From NCBI RefSeq assembly GCF_032681285.1, contig NZ_CP136336.1:2839001-2903000 (forward strand): DNA of 64,000 nt, in the 5' to 3' direction. Below, in pieces: positions 7,808 to 16,800 of this stretch (positions are counted from its first letter, which is position 1; every line of letters begins with the position of its first letter). The translations under genes and the position numbers were made by a program. Under the pieces are notes generated by a model, which did no database searches, was not told the origin of the DNA, and was given only the letters and a program-made list of their open reading frames with translations. This DNA comes from Piscinibacter gummiphilus. Lineage in GTDB: Bacteria; Pseudomonadota; Gammaproteobacteria; Burkholderiales; Burkholderiaceae_C.

Positions 7808-8779
7808 TCAGTCGAGCTTGAGCTTTTGCTGCTCGACCACGCGCTTGTAGACCGCGTACTCGGCCTTCGTTTCGGCGGCGAACTGCTCAGGGGTGTTGCC
7901 GATGACGATCGAGCCGGTCTCCTCGATGCGCTTGCGCGTGGCCGGGTTCTCCAGCGTCTTCTTGACCGAGGCATGCAGCTTCGCCACCACCGGGCGCGGC
8001 AGGTTCTTCGGGCCATGCAGGCCGTAGTACGCCATGCGGTTGACGGGCTCCAGCCCCAGTTCCTTGAAGGTCGGCACGTTGGGCAGCATGGGCAGGCGGT
8101 TGGGGGCCGCCACGGCCAGCGCAAGCAGGCGGTTGTCCTTGATGAAGGGCAGCGCCGAGGGCAGGTTGTCGAAGATGATCGGCACCTGCCCCGCGATGGT
8201 GTCGGTCAGCGCCGGGCCTGCGCCGCGATAGGGAATGTGGGTGATGAAGGTGTTGGTGATCGACTTGAACAACTCCATCTGCAGGTGCCCGATGCCGCCG
8301 GCGCCCGAACTCGCGAACGAGTACTTGCCAGGGTTGGCCTTCACGAGCTGGAGGAAGGCCTTGAAGTCCTTCGCGGGAAACGAGGGGTGCACCGCCAGCA
8401 CGTTGGGCGTGGCCGCGATGTTGATGATCGACGTGAAGTCGACCGTCGGGTCATAAGGTGTCTTGGGGTTGAGCGACGGCACGGCTGCCGTCGTGGAGAC
8501 GGTTGCGATCCCGACGGTGTAGCCATCGGCCTGCGACCTGGCGATCTCGGTGGCGCCGAGCATGCCGCCGGCCCCTCCCCTGTTTTCCACGATCATCGGT
8601 TGGCCGAGCGACACCTGGATCTGGTCGGCCACGACGCGCGCAATGATGTCGGTGGTGCCGCCGGGCGCGAACGGCACGATCACGCGCACCGGCTTGTCGG
8701 GGTAGTCGGCCACCGCCGCCAGAGAGACGCTTGCCAGCGCCGCTGCCAAAAAGATTCTTGTCGTGCTTTTGAGAGTCAT
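7808..8779 (-). CDS. TctC/Bug-family tripartite tricarboxylate transporter receptor
   Basis: Periplasmic receptor of the Bug family, which binds carboxylates and related small molecules. The start at 8779 gives 323 residues, the usual family length, and has CGGAGAC nine bases upstream; longer readings would add an implausible N-terminus. A signal peptide (about 1-24) is followed by YPDKPVRVIVPFAPGGTTDIIAR, the diagnostic N-terminal motif. It is first in a two-gene unit with a LivK-like receptor and is divergent from a sensor kinase/NtrC-type regulator. No TctAB membrane genes are present, as is common for orphan Bug receptors in Burkholderiales. A good sigma-54 promoter lies just upstream. 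Confidence 0.9.
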   Translation of the reverse strand: MTLKSTTRIFLAAALASVSLAAVADYPDKPVRVIVPFAPGGTTDIIARVVADQIQVSLGQPMIVENRGGAGGMLGATEIARSQADGYTVGIATVSTTAAVPSLNPKTPYDPTVDFTSIINIAATPNVLAVHPSFPAKDFKAFLQLVKANPGKYSFASSGAGGIGHLQMELFKSITNTFITHIPYRGAGPALTDTIAGQVPIIFDNLPSALPFIKDNRLLALAVAAPNRLPMLPNVPTFKELGLEPVNRMAYYGLHGPKNLPRPVVAKLHASVKKTLENPATRKRIEETGSIVIGNTPEQFAAETKAEYAVYKRVVEQQKLKLD

Positions 8780-8810
8780 CGTTTGTCTCCGAGTGAATGA
8801 CGCGGCCTCC

Positions 8811-8830
8811 ATTGCATCGGCCGTGCCAAG
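8811..8830 (-). promoter_or_regulatory. Sigma-54 (-24/-12) promoter for the receptor genes
   Basis: Read on the - strand, TTGGCACGGCCGATGCAA matches the RpoN consensus TGGCACG-N4-TTGCW with one mismatch and has the invariant GG and GC dinucleotides exactly ten bases apart. The predicted start site is about 12 bases further, near 8802, leaving a short leader with the ribosome binding site of the Bug receptor gene. The NtrC-family activator encoded nearby (10898-12250) is the natural candidate to drive it. Confidence 0.65.
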
Positions 8831-8911
8831 CGCCGCAAGCGTGAAGCAGCTCGCGCTTTCCCTGGTGAGGTGAGAACTCGTTCGCGTTTTGGCGCGCCGC
8901 CCTGGCTGGAA

Positions 8912-8942
8912 ATCCGCACGGCCGGAGCCTGCGATTGCGGAT
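8912..8942. promoter_or_regulatory. Possible activator site upstream of the sigma-54 promoter
   Basis: Inverted arms ATCCGCA and TGCGGAT are separated by 17 bases. The centre lies about 125 bases upstream of the predicted sigma-54 start, a usual distance for an NtrC-type enhancer. The long spacer is atypical for such sites, so this is tentative. Confidence 0.25.
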
Positions 8943-9053
8943 GTCCGGAATGCAAGGCCCGCCCGTTCTTCACGCCGCGTAAGTAGCTTCCACGACGCGC
9001 CACCGAACGAACGGCTCAACACTCCCCGTCACCGACACATGCGCTGCAGGCCA

Positions 9054-10901
9054 ATGCTTTCGCATCACATCACCGTGGGCCACGTGAGCCACCCGACCAA
9101 GGGCTGGCCTCGCTTCTCGTGGACGGTGCTCGCCTTCATCGGGTGTGTGGCGCTCGGGCTCTTCGCGTATCGCTTCCTCCTCGAAAGCCGCCTGCAGGAG
9201 CAGCAGCGCAGCGGCGCCAAGCGGCTCGAGTTCTTCACCCTCACGCTCGATGCGGTGCTCACGCGACACGAGGTGCTGCCTGGCGTGCTGGGGCTCGAGC
9301 GCCAGCTGTCGGCGGTGCTCGAGTCACCCGACGACAGCACCCGCAACGCGGCGAACCTCTTTCTGCAGGCGGCCGCCGCGAAGGCGCAGGTGAGCGCCGC
9401 ATACCTGATCGACGACTCTGGCATCACGCTGGCCGCGAGCAACTGGAACCAGAAGACGAGCTTCGTCGGGCGCGACTATGGCTTTCGCCCTTACTTCCTC
9501 GACGCGCTCGACGGCCGCCTCGGCCGCTTCTACGGCGTGGGCGTCACCAGTGGCGAAGCGGGCTACTTTCTCGCCACGCAGATCCGCACGCTGCGCGGCG
9601 CGAGCGGCGTGATGGCGGTGAAGGTCACGCTCGAGGGCTTCGAAGAGGCCATGCGCCAGAGCGGTGAGACCGTGCTGCTTGCCGACCAGGAAGGCGTGGT
9701 GTTCCTCAGTTCGGCGCCGGAGTGGAAATACCGCGCGCTCGGCCCGCTGTCGGAATCGGTGCGCGAGCGCTTCCGGCAGACGCGCCAGTACGGCGACGCC
9801 CCGCTGCAGCCGATTTCCGACCGGAAAGAGGCGCTCTCGCCCTTCGGCACGGTCGCGTTGACGCGTGGCGGCACGACGCGCGATTACAGCGTCATCAACC
9901 ACCCCATCGGTCCGCTGGGGTGGCAGATGATCCTGCTCATGGACCCACAGGAAGCGCATCGCGCGGCCTTGACCGGCGCGCTCGTCGTGACGCTCAGCGG
10001 GGGGCTCGTGCTGGCCCTCGCCGTGCAGTGGGACCTGCGCCGCCGCAGGCGCAGCGAGCGCCGCGCCGCGGAGGCCCGGCTGCATGCCGCCCATGCCGAG
10101 CTCGAAGGGCGCATCGCACAGCGCACGCTGGCCCTGTCGGACGCGAACGCGCAGCTCGAGCGCAAGGTGGCCGAACTCAAGAGCGCCGAAGCCATCGTGC
10201 GCGAGACACAAGACAAGGCTGTCCAGGCAGGCAAGCTCGCCGTGCTCGGTCAGCTGTCCGCCGGCATGAGCCACGAGCTCAACCAGCCCCTCACCGCCCT
10301 GCTGACGCTCTCGGGCAACGGCGCGAAGCTGCTGGGCAAGGGCCGGATTTCCGAAGCGCAGGAGAACCTCGCGCTCATCAGCGAAGTCGCCGCGCGGATG
10401 GGGCGGACCATCACACAACTCAAGGCGTTCGCACGCAAGGCGCCCACGTCTGCGCAGCGTGTGGATGTGGCCAACGCGGTGTCGCAGGCGGCGATGCTGG
10501 TCGAGCCGAGGCGTGAGGAATTGCGCGCCACCATCGACCAGCACGACGTGCCGCCCGAGCTCTGGGTCAAGGCCGACGAAACGCGGCTGGCGCAGGTGCT
10601 GGTCAACCTCTTGCGCAACGGGCTCGATGAAGTGGCGCGTCAGGAAACGCGGCACGTCGCGGTCAGCGCCGAGCGCGCCGGGCCGCGCGTGATCCTGCGC
10701 GTGCGCGACTCGGGGCCGGGCATCGCGCCCGACGTGCAGCCCCATCTCTTCGAGCCCTTCTTCACGACGAAGCCTGCCGGCGAAGGGCTGGGCCTGGGGC
10801 TCGCGCTGTCGCTCGGCATCGTCGAAAGCATGGGCGGCCGGCTGCGGGCCCACAGCACGCCCTCGGGCGCCGAGTTCTCCATCGAGCTGGAGGCGGCATG
10901 A
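9054..10901 (+). CDS. DctB-like sensor histidine kinase with periplasmic Cache domain
   Basis: Membrane sensor kinase predicted to phosphorylate the adjacent response regulator. From the chosen ATG (615 residues) it has a membrane helix at about 22-40, a periplasmic Cache domain with the block LAASNWNQ...VGRDYGFRPYF, a second helix near 305-325, a charged coiled coil, a HisKA box SHELNQPLT with the phospho-accepting His near 407, and a HATPase domain with GLGLGLALS. The architecture matches C4-dicarboxylate sensors of the DctB type, but the ligand here is not known. The start is uncertain: only a weak AGG precedes it, and an ATG at 9039 is an alternative. It overlaps the regulator gene by four bases. 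Confidence 0.88.
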   Translation: MLSHHITVGHVSHPTKGWPRFSWTVLAFIGCVALGLFAYRFLLESRLQEQQRSGAKRLEFFTLTLDAVLTRHEVLPGVLGLERQLSAVLESPDDSTRNAANLFLQAAAAKAQVSAAYLIDDSGITLAASNWNQKTSFVGRDYGFRPYFLDALDGRLGRFYGVGVTSGEAGYFLATQIRTLRGASGVMAVKVTLEGFEEAMRQSGETVLLADQEGVVFLSSAPEWKYRALGPLSESVRERFRQTRQYGDAPLQPISDRKEALSPFGTVALTRGGTTRDYSVINHPIGPLGWQMILLMDPQEAHRAALTGALVVTLSGGLVLALAVQWDLRRRRRSERRAAEARLHAAHAELEGRIAQRTLALSDANAQLERKVAELKSAEAIVRETQDKAVQAGKLAVLGQLSAGMSHELNQPLTALLTLSGNGAKLLGKGRISEAQENLALISEVAARMGRTITQLKAFARKAPTSAQRVDVANAVSQAAMLVEPRREELRATIDQHDVPPELWVKADETRLAQVLVNLLRNGLDEVARQETRHVAVSAERAGPRVILRVRDSGPGIAPDVQPHLFEPFFTTKPAGEGLGLGLALSLGIVESMGGRLRAHSTPSGAEFSIELEAA

Positions 10902-12250
10902 GCCAGCTTGCAGCGTCGGTCATGCTGGTGGAAGACGACGCGGTGGTCCGCAAGGCATGCGAGCAGGCCCTGTCGCTCGCGTCGATGGCGGTGCGCAGCT
11001 TCGCCAGTGCCGAGGCCGCGCTGGAGGAGTTCCACCGCGTGCAGCCGACCGTGGTCGTGACCGACGTGCGCCTGCCCGGCATCGATGGCCTGAAGTTCCT
11101 GGAGGAACTCCGCGGCCGCGACAAGGGCCTCCCCATCATCGTGGTCACCGGCCACGGTGACGTCGGCATGGCGGTCGAGGCGATGCGCGACGGGGCTTAC
11201 GACTTCATCGAGAAGCCGTTCTCGTCGGAGCGCCTGGTCGAGTCGGTGCGGCGTGGCCACGAGCGCTACTCGCTCATCGCCGAGAACCGACTGCTGCGCG
11301 AGCGGCTGCCGGCGGCGGGAAAGTCGGCCCTCATCGGGCAGAGCAGCGCCATCCTGCAGGTGCGCCGCCTCGTCAGCGCCCTGGCGCCGACTGACGTCGA
11401 CATCCTCATCGTCGGCGAGACCGGCGCCGGCAAGGAGGTGGTGGCCAAGGCCCTGCATGACGAGAGCCGGCGCACTGGCCACTTCGTCGCCTTGAATTGC
11501 GGCGCCCTGCCCGAGTCGGTCATCGAGAGCGAGATCTTCGGCCACGAGGCGGGCTCTTTCACCGGGGCCCACAAGCGGCGCATCGGCAAGATCGAGCACG
11601 CCAACCGCGGCACGCTCTTCCTCGACGAGATCGAATCGATGACCCCGGCGATGCAGACACGCCTGCTGCGCGTGCTGCAGGAGCGTGAGATCCAGCGCCT
11701 GGGAAGCAACGAGTCCATTCCGGTCGACTGCAGGGTGATCGCCGCCGCCAAGGGCGACCTGAAGCGGCTGTCCGACCAGGGCCAGTTCCGCGCCGACCTG
11801 TACTACCGCCTCAACGTGGCGTGCATCGAGATCGCACCGCTGCGCGAGCGCCTGGACGACATCCCCTTGCTGGCTGCGCATTTCATCCAGTGCGCAGCCG
11901 AGCGATACCGCGTCGAGCCGCCCGAGCTGACGGTGGAAGTCATCATGCGCTGGCAGCAGCACCATTGGCCCGGCAACGTGCGCGAACTCAAGAACGCTTC
12001 GGAACGCTTCTGCCTCGGCATCGACGACGGCGTGGCCGCGGCCAAGAGCACCGGCTACTCGCTGGCCGCCCGGATCGACGTGCTGGAGCGCTCGATGATC
12101 AGCGAAGCCTTGCGCAACACGGGTGGCAACGTGGGCAAGGCGGCCGACCTTCTGCAGATGCCGAAGAAGACGCTCTACGACAAACTGCACCGCCACGCGC
12201 TCGTCGCGGCTGATTTCTCGCCCGAGCCCGGCAAGAGCGGCGCGCGCTGA
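10898..12250 (+). CDS. DctD-like sigma-54-dependent response regulator
   Basis: NtrC-family activator and partner of the preceding kinase (ATGA overlap). The 450 residues carry a receiver domain (about 8-120, phospho-acceptor Asp56 in VVVTDVRLPG, Lys in EKPF), an AAA+ domain (Walker A GETGAGKE) and a C-terminal Fis-type helix-turn-helix (GNVGKAADLLQMPKKTLYDKL). The sigma-54 contact loop reads GSFTGA instead of the canonical GAFTGA. A sigma-54 promoter lies upstream of the divergently transcribed receptor genes, the most likely target. Its stop faces the stop of the thioesterase gene seven bases away. Confidence 0.9.
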   Translation: MSQLAASVMLVEDDAVVRKACEQALSLASMAVRSFASAEAALEEFHRVQPTVVVTDVRLPGIDGLKFLEELRGRDKGLPIIVVTGHGDVGMAVEAMRDGAYDFIEKPFSSERLVESVRRGHERYSLIAENRLLRERLPAAGKSALIGQSSAILQVRRLVSALAPTDVDILIVGETGAGKEVVAKALHDESRRTGHFVALNCGALPESVIESEIFGHEAGSFTGAHKRRIGKIEHANRGTLFLDEIESMTPAMQTRLLRVLQEREIQRLGSNESIPVDCRVIAAAKGDLKRLSDQGQFRADLYYRLNVACIEIAPLRERLDDIPLLAAHFIQCAAERYRVEPPELTVEVIMRWQQHHWPGNVRELKNASERFCLGIDDGVAAAKSTGYSLAARIDVLERSMISEALRNTGGNVGKAADLLQMPKKTLYDKLHRHALVAADFSPEPGKSGAR

Positions 12251-12256
12251 GCGGCT

Positions 12257-12718
12257 TCAGGTCTCGGCCTGAGCCTGCAGGCGCAGCGTGCGGCGCCGCA
12301 TGGCCTGCGCATGGCGCGAGGCTTCCACGTCGGTGCCCGGCACCAGCGCCGGCACCTCGACCGGCCGGCCGCCCTCGTCCATCGCCACCATCGTGAAGAA
12401 GCAACTGTTCGCGTGGCGCGTCGTGCGCTCCTGGATGTTTTCGGCCATCACCTTGATGCCGACCTCCATCGAGGTGCGGCCGGTGTAGTTGACGCTCGCG
12501 AGGAAGGTGACCAGCTCGCCCACGTGGATGGCCTCGCGGAACGTGACATGGTCGACCGACAGCGTGACGACGTAGCGCCCGCTGTAGCGGCTCGCGCAGG
12601 CATAGGCCACCTGGTCCATCAGCTTGAGGATCGTGCCGCCGTGCACGTTGCCGCTGAAGTTGGCCATGTCGGGCGTCATCAGCACCGTCATCGTCAGCTG
12701 ATGGGTGTTGGGGATCAT
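12257..12718 (-). CDS. Acyl-CoA thioesterase, hotdog fold
   Basis: Hydrolyses acyl-CoA thioesters to free acid and CoA. The 153-residue protein has the single hotdog domain of the YciA/ACOT group, with NFSGNVHGGTILKLMDQVAY containing the catalytic Asp region and the helix that crosses the fold, then VTLSVDHVTFREAIHVGELV. It is encoded directly after the diguanylate cyclase with a four-base ATGA overlap, so the two are translated together although no functional link is obvious. Substrate chain length cannot be predicted from the sequence. Confidence 0.85.
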   Translation of the reverse strand: MIPNTHQLTMTVLMTPDMANFSGNVHGGTILKLMDQVAYACASRYSGRYVVTLSVDHVTFREAIHVGELVTFLASVNYTGRTSMEVGIKVMAENIQERTTRHANSCFFTMVAMDEGGRPVEVPALVPGTDVEASRHAQAMRRRTLRLQAQAET

Positions 12719-14676
12719 GAATGTTCCTCCTGCTGGGTTGTCGTGTTCGCGTTCTTGGGCTCGGGCAGTTCGCCTCGGGCGGCTTCAACCGCCTCGCCGA
12801 TGGCAAAGGTGCGGCGCCCGCGCTTCTTGGCGTCGTAGAGGTAGGTGTCGGCGCAGTGGCAGAGCGCCTGCAGGCCGATTGTGCGGTCGTGTGCACGCCA
12901 GGCCACCCCGACGCTTGCGCCGATGTGCACCGTGAGGCCGCCGTCGATGGAGAACGGGCGTTGCGCCAGCTCGACGATGGCGCTCGCCACCCGTTCGGCC
13001 ACGCCCACGTTGGCGATGGCCGGCAAGAGCACGGCGAATTCGTCGCCGCCGAGCCGGGCCACCACGTCGTCTTCGCGCACCAGGCGCGCCACACGCTTGC
13101 CAAACGCGGTCAGCACCGCGTCGCCCGCAGCATGGCCGTGGGTGTCGTTGACGGGCTTGAAGCCGTCGAGGTCGATGAAGAGGAGCGCGAGGTAGGTACC
13201 CGGCACCGGCTCGCGCGACAGCGCCGACTCGAGCCGGTTCTCGAAGCCCTTGCGGTTCATCAGCTGCGTGAGGTGGTCGAGCTGCGACAGGCGGGCCAGG
13301 TCCTGCAGGCGCTGGCGGGTCTGGGTCACGTCCTGCGTCATCACGTGAACGCCGGTGACCGCCGTGCGGTCGTGGTTCCATTCAGGGCGGTAGGTGGCTT
13401 CGAAGCAGCGGTAGAGCCGCATGCTGCGGTACTCACGCTCGAAGACCACGGTCTCGCCGGCCAGTGCCCGTTTCATCTGCGGCTGGGCGGCCTCGTATTC
13501 CTCGGGGTCGAGCACCTCCCACACGCCCTTGCCTTCGAGCTCGCGGGGATTGCGGCCGTACTGCTGCGCGTACAGCGCATTGGCGAACACGTAGCGCTGC
13601 TCGCTGGAGACGAAGCACACCATCACCGGCAGGTTGTCGACGACCGCATGCAGCCGCTCGCGGCTCTGGCTCAGCTGCTCGCGGGAGCGCTCGCGCTCGA
13701 TCGCCCGTGCGCGGCGCTGCCAGGCGAAGAGGGACAGCGCCAGCACGAGTGCAGCAGCCAGCACGCCTGCGATCGCCCCCAGCCAGCCGGCCGCCCGTGC
13801 GCTGCGCATGTCCTTGAACGACACGATCTGCCAGCCCCGGTCGTCGATGCGGTGCCACACCGCCTGCATCGGGCGCAGCGGATCGGCGTACGAGAGCGCG
13901 GGGCCCAGGCGGTCTGCATAGCGCTGCGTCGCGGCCAGCGTGGCGAGATCGTGGCGGCCGAGGGGCTGCACCGGGCGGTACAGCAGCGACGGGTCGGAGC
14001 TCAGGAACACAACGCCGAATTCGTCGACCACGGCGACCACCTCTTCCCCGTTGTCGTCGGGCGTCTTGAGCGTCGATTCGAGCGCCACCTTCACCACCAC
14101 CACTCCCTTCTTGCCATCTGCTGCCTGCACGCTGCTTGCAAGAAAGTAGCCAGGTTCGCCCGAGGTCGTGCCCACCGCATAGAAGCGCCCGGTGCCCTGC
14201 GCCAGCGCATCCTTGAAGTACGGCCGGAACCCATAGTTCTTGCCGACGAAGGAGGTCGGCTGGTCCCAGTTGCTCGCGGCGAGCGCGGTGCCGTGCGCGT
14301 CGGTCAGAAATGCGGCGAGCAGGTTGCCGCGCTGGGCGATCCCGGCCAGGTAGGCATTGGTCTCGCTGATGGCGGCGGCGTTGGCCGGCTCCGCGAGCGC
14401 GCGCCCCAGGCGTGGGTCGAGTGCCAACATGCGCGGCAGCGCCTCGTGGCGAACCAGCATCGACCCGAGTGCCGCCGAGACCGACGCCAGGCTGTGCGAA
14501 GACGCGGCCATCTGCGAACGTGCCGACACGGCGTGCGCCAGGCGATAGGCCACGAGCCCGCTGGCGGCGCAGCACACGAGCGCCAGGCCGATCCACAGCG
14601 CGCGCGACCGAAGCCATGCTCGACACCACGCGGGCGGGCGCACCTCACGGCGTTGAGGGACGGAGTCATCTTCCAT
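12715..14676 (-). CDS. Membrane diguanylate cyclase with Cache, PAS and GGDEF domains
   Basis: Makes c-di-GMP in response to a periplasmic cue. From ATG 14676 (653 residues) it has a membrane helix near 25-45, a periplasmic Cache domain with LAASNWDQPTSFVGKNYGFRPYF, a second membrane helix (about 310-330), a PAS domain and a C-terminal GGDEF domain. The active motif RLGGDEF is intact, and an RxxD inhibitory site sits five residues before it. The Cache domain is strikingly similar to that of the sensor kinase at 9054-10901. The upstream reading to 14748 lacks a convincing start. The gene leads a unit with the thioesterase. Confidence 0.88.
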   Translation of the reverse strand: MEDDSVPQRREVRPPAWCRAWLRSRALWIGLALVCCAASGLVAYRLAHAVSARSQMAASSHSLASVSAALGSMLVRHEALPRMLALDPRLGRALAEPANAAAISETNAYLAGIAQRGNLLAAFLTDAHGTALAASNWDQPTSFVGKNYGFRPYFKDALAQGTGRFYAVGTTSGEPGYFLASSVQAADGKKGVVVVKVALESTLKTPDDNGEEVVAVVDEFGVVFLSSDPSLLYRPVQPLGRHDLATLAATQRYADRLGPALSYADPLRPMQAVWHRIDDRGWQIVSFKDMRSARAAGWLGAIAGVLAAALVLALSLFAWQRRARAIERERSREQLSQSRERLHAVVDNLPVMVCFVSSEQRYVFANALYAQQYGRNPRELEGKGVWEVLDPEEYEAAQPQMKRALAGETVVFEREYRSMRLYRCFEATYRPEWNHDRTAVTGVHVMTQDVTQTRQRLQDLARLSQLDHLTQLMNRKGFENRLESALSREPVPGTYLALLFIDLDGFKPVNDTHGHAAGDAVLTAFGKRVARLVREDDVVARLGGDEFAVLLPAIANVGVAERVASAIVELAQRPFSIDGGLTVHIGASVGVAWRAHDRTIGLQALCHCADTYLYDAKKRGRRTFAIGEAVEAARGELPEPKNANTTTQQEEHS

Positions 14677-14861
14677 CGCTTTCTTGTCGGTCGGCGCACC
14701 GCAATGCTGAGGGCCGTTACACCTGCATTCCGGGTTACTGCACACCACGCGCTCCCAGAGGCCGGACTTCCACGCGACTTCCCACGCCGCTTTCCATGCC
14801 GCCTTCCATGCCGCTTTCCACGGCCTGCCCGGACAGTTCCGCCCAACCCCAAGGAGCTGAC

Positions 14862-16274
14862 ATGAACCACCCCGACACCCTGGAAGCCGACTATGTGATC
14901 ACCGGCGCCGGCACCACCGCCATGGCGTTTGCCGACACGCTCTTGAGCGAAAGCACGGCCACGATGGTCATCGTCGACCGCCGCGCCAAGCCGGGCGGCC
15001 ACTGGCTCGACGCCTACCCCTTCGTGCGCCTACACGGCGCCGCCTCGGTCTACGGGGTGAACTCGCAGCCGCTCGGCCAGGGTGCGGTCGACGCCGTGGG
15101 CCTCAACCGAGGCCTGGGCGAGCTGGCGAGCGGCGCCGAGATCTGCGCCTACTTCGACCGCCTGATGCAGCAGCGCCTCTTGCCCAGCGGCCGCGTGACC
15201 TACCTGAGCCGGCACGAGGTCGGCGCCGACGGCGTGGCCACCTCGCTCGTCAACGGCCAGCGCACGCGGCTCAAGGCGCGCCGCAAATGGGTTGACGCGG
15301 CGCGTGCCGACAGCCAGGTGCCCGCCACGCACGGGCCTCGCTTTCGGGTGGCCGACGGCGTGCGCTGCGTGACGCCGACCGAGCTCACGCAACTCACCGA
15401 GCCCGCCCGCGGGCATGTGATCGTGGGCGGCGGCAAGACCTCGATCGACACCGCCTTGTGGCTGCTGGAGCACGGCGCCGACCCGGACACCATCACCTGG
15501 GTGCGCCCGCGCGACGCCTGGCTGCTCAACCGCGCTTGCATCCAGCCCACGCTGCCCTTCGCGCACGGCACGCTGGAGGCCATCGTGTCGGAGCTCGAAG
15601 TCGCGCGTGACGCGGCCTCGCTGCCCGACCTCTTCGCCCGGCTCGAAGCTCGGCGCCTGCTGCTGCGGATCGACCCGCAGGTGGAACCCACGATGTACCG
15701 CTGCGCCACCGTGAGCGAAGCGGAGCTGGCGCAGCTGCGGCGCATCCAGCGCGTGGTGCGGCTCGGCCATGTGCAGGCCATCGAGCGCGACCGCATCGTC
15801 TTCGCCCAGGGCGAGCTCGCCGTTCCGCCCGGCCAGGTGCATGTGCACTGCTCGGCCAGCGGCCTGCCGCGTGCAGGTGTGGAGCCGGTGTTCCAGGGCG
15901 AGCGCATCGTGCCGCAGTACGTGCGGCGCTGCTCGCCGTCGTTCAGCGCGGCTTTCATCGCGCACATCGAGGCCACCCTCGAGAGCGATGACGAGAAGAA
16001 CGCGCTGTGCCGCCCGGTGCGCGTGCCCGAAGTGCCGCTCGACTGGCTGCGCATGCATGTGGACAGCGCGGCCAACCAATGGCGTTGGTCCCAGCAGCCG
16101 GCGCTGCAGGACTGGCTGCGCCGCTCCCGGCTCGACGCCTTCATGGGGCTCTTCGAGCAGGCCGGTCGCCAGGCGGCCAGTGAAGGCGACGTGCGCTGGG
16201 CCGAACTCCAGCAGCGCCTGCGCGATGCACGCGCTGCCGGGATCAAGCGGATGGGTGAACTGCTGGCCGCCTGA
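14862..16274 (+). CDS. FAD/NAD(P)-binding oxidoreductase of unknown substrate
   Basis: A 470-residue flavoprotein. The start is fixed by AAGGAG upstream of ATG 14862. The N-terminus has the dinucleotide-binding pattern DYVITGAGTTAMAFAD, with a following acidic and basic strand end VIVDRRAKPGGHWLDAYPFVRLH like flavin-containing monooxygenases. A second nucleotide-binding site GHVIVGGGKTSIDTALWLL lies near the middle. The C-terminal third is unlike well-known monooxygenases. It stands alone between the diguanylate cyclase (divergent) and a fasciclin gene (convergent). The substrate cannot be assigned. Confidence 0.7.
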   Translation: MNHPDTLEADYVITGAGTTAMAFADTLLSESTATMVIVDRRAKPGGHWLDAYPFVRLHGAASVYGVNSQPLGQGAVDAVGLNRGLGELASGAEICAYFDRLMQQRLLPSGRVTYLSRHEVGADGVATSLVNGQRTRLKARRKWVDAARADSQVPATHGPRFRVADGVRCVTPTELTQLTEPARGHVIVGGGKTSIDTALWLLEHGADPDTITWVRPRDAWLLNRACIQPTLPFAHGTLEAIVSELEVARDAASLPDLFARLEARRLLLRIDPQVEPTMYRCATVSEAELAQLRRIQRVVRLGHVQAIERDRIVFAQGELAVPPGQVHVHCSASGLPRAGVEPVFQGERIVPQYVRRCSPSFSAAFIAHIEATLESDDEKNALCRPVRVPEVPLDWLRMHVDSAANQWRWSQQPALQDWLRRSRLDAFMGLFEQAGRQAASEGDVRWAELQQRLRDARAAGIKRMGELLAA

Positions 16275-16303
16275 AGGCGGCCAGGTCCGTCACTTCAAGC
16301 GCC

Positions 16304-16756
16304 TCACTTCGGCATGACGACGGTGTCGATCACGTGGATCACGCCGTTGTCGGCCGCGATGTCGGTCGCGGTCACCTTGGCGTTGTCGACCATCACGCCA
16401 CTGGCCGTGGCGACGGTGAGCTCGGAGCCCTGCACCGTCTTCACCTTGCCGGGCTTCACATCCTTCGCCATCACCTTGCCGGGGACGACGTGGTAGGTGA
16501 GCACGGCGGTCAGCTTGGCCTTGTCCTTGAGCAGCGCGTCGAGGTCGGCCTTGGGCACCTTGGCGAAGGCCGCATCGGTGGGCGCGAACACGGTGAACGG
16601 GCCGGGGCCCTTGAGCGTGTCGACGAGGCCTGCGGCCTGAAGCGCCGTGGCGAGCGTCTTGAAATTACCGTTGGCCACGGCGGTGTCGACGATGTCCTTG
16701 GCTTGTGCAGACAGTGCGGCGGCGGCCAGGGCGGTGAGAACGAGCAGCTTCTTCAT
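16304..16756 (-). CDS. Secreted single-domain fasciclin (FAS1) protein
   Basis: A 150-residue exported protein: signal peptide at 1-19 (cleavage after AQA) and one FAS1 domain covering the rest. The FAS1 landmarks [17 protein letters not shown] and the C-terminal [13 protein letters not shown] are clear. AAGGAGT precedes the ATG at 16756. FAS1 proteins act in cell surface adhesion and matrix interactions; a precise role here is unknown. It follows a two-domain paralogue on the same strand, 44 bases away, probably in one transcript. Confidence 0.88.
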   Translation of the reverse strand: MKKLLVLTALAAAALSAQAKDIVDTAVANGNFKTLATALQAAGLVDTLKGPGPFTVFAPTDAAFAKVPKADLDALLKDKAKLTAVLTYHVVPGKVMAKDVKPGKVKTVQGSELTVATASGVMVDNAKVTATDIAADNGVIHVIDTVVMPK

Positions 16757-16800
16757 GGATGACTCCTTGTGTCGAGAGGGAAAGGGAAAGTGACGAGCAC

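Noticed and set aside
10640..12196. 518-codon frame antisense to the NtrC-family activator
   Set aside because: His/Gly/Leu-rich composition typical of a mirror frame; the other strand has every expected motif.
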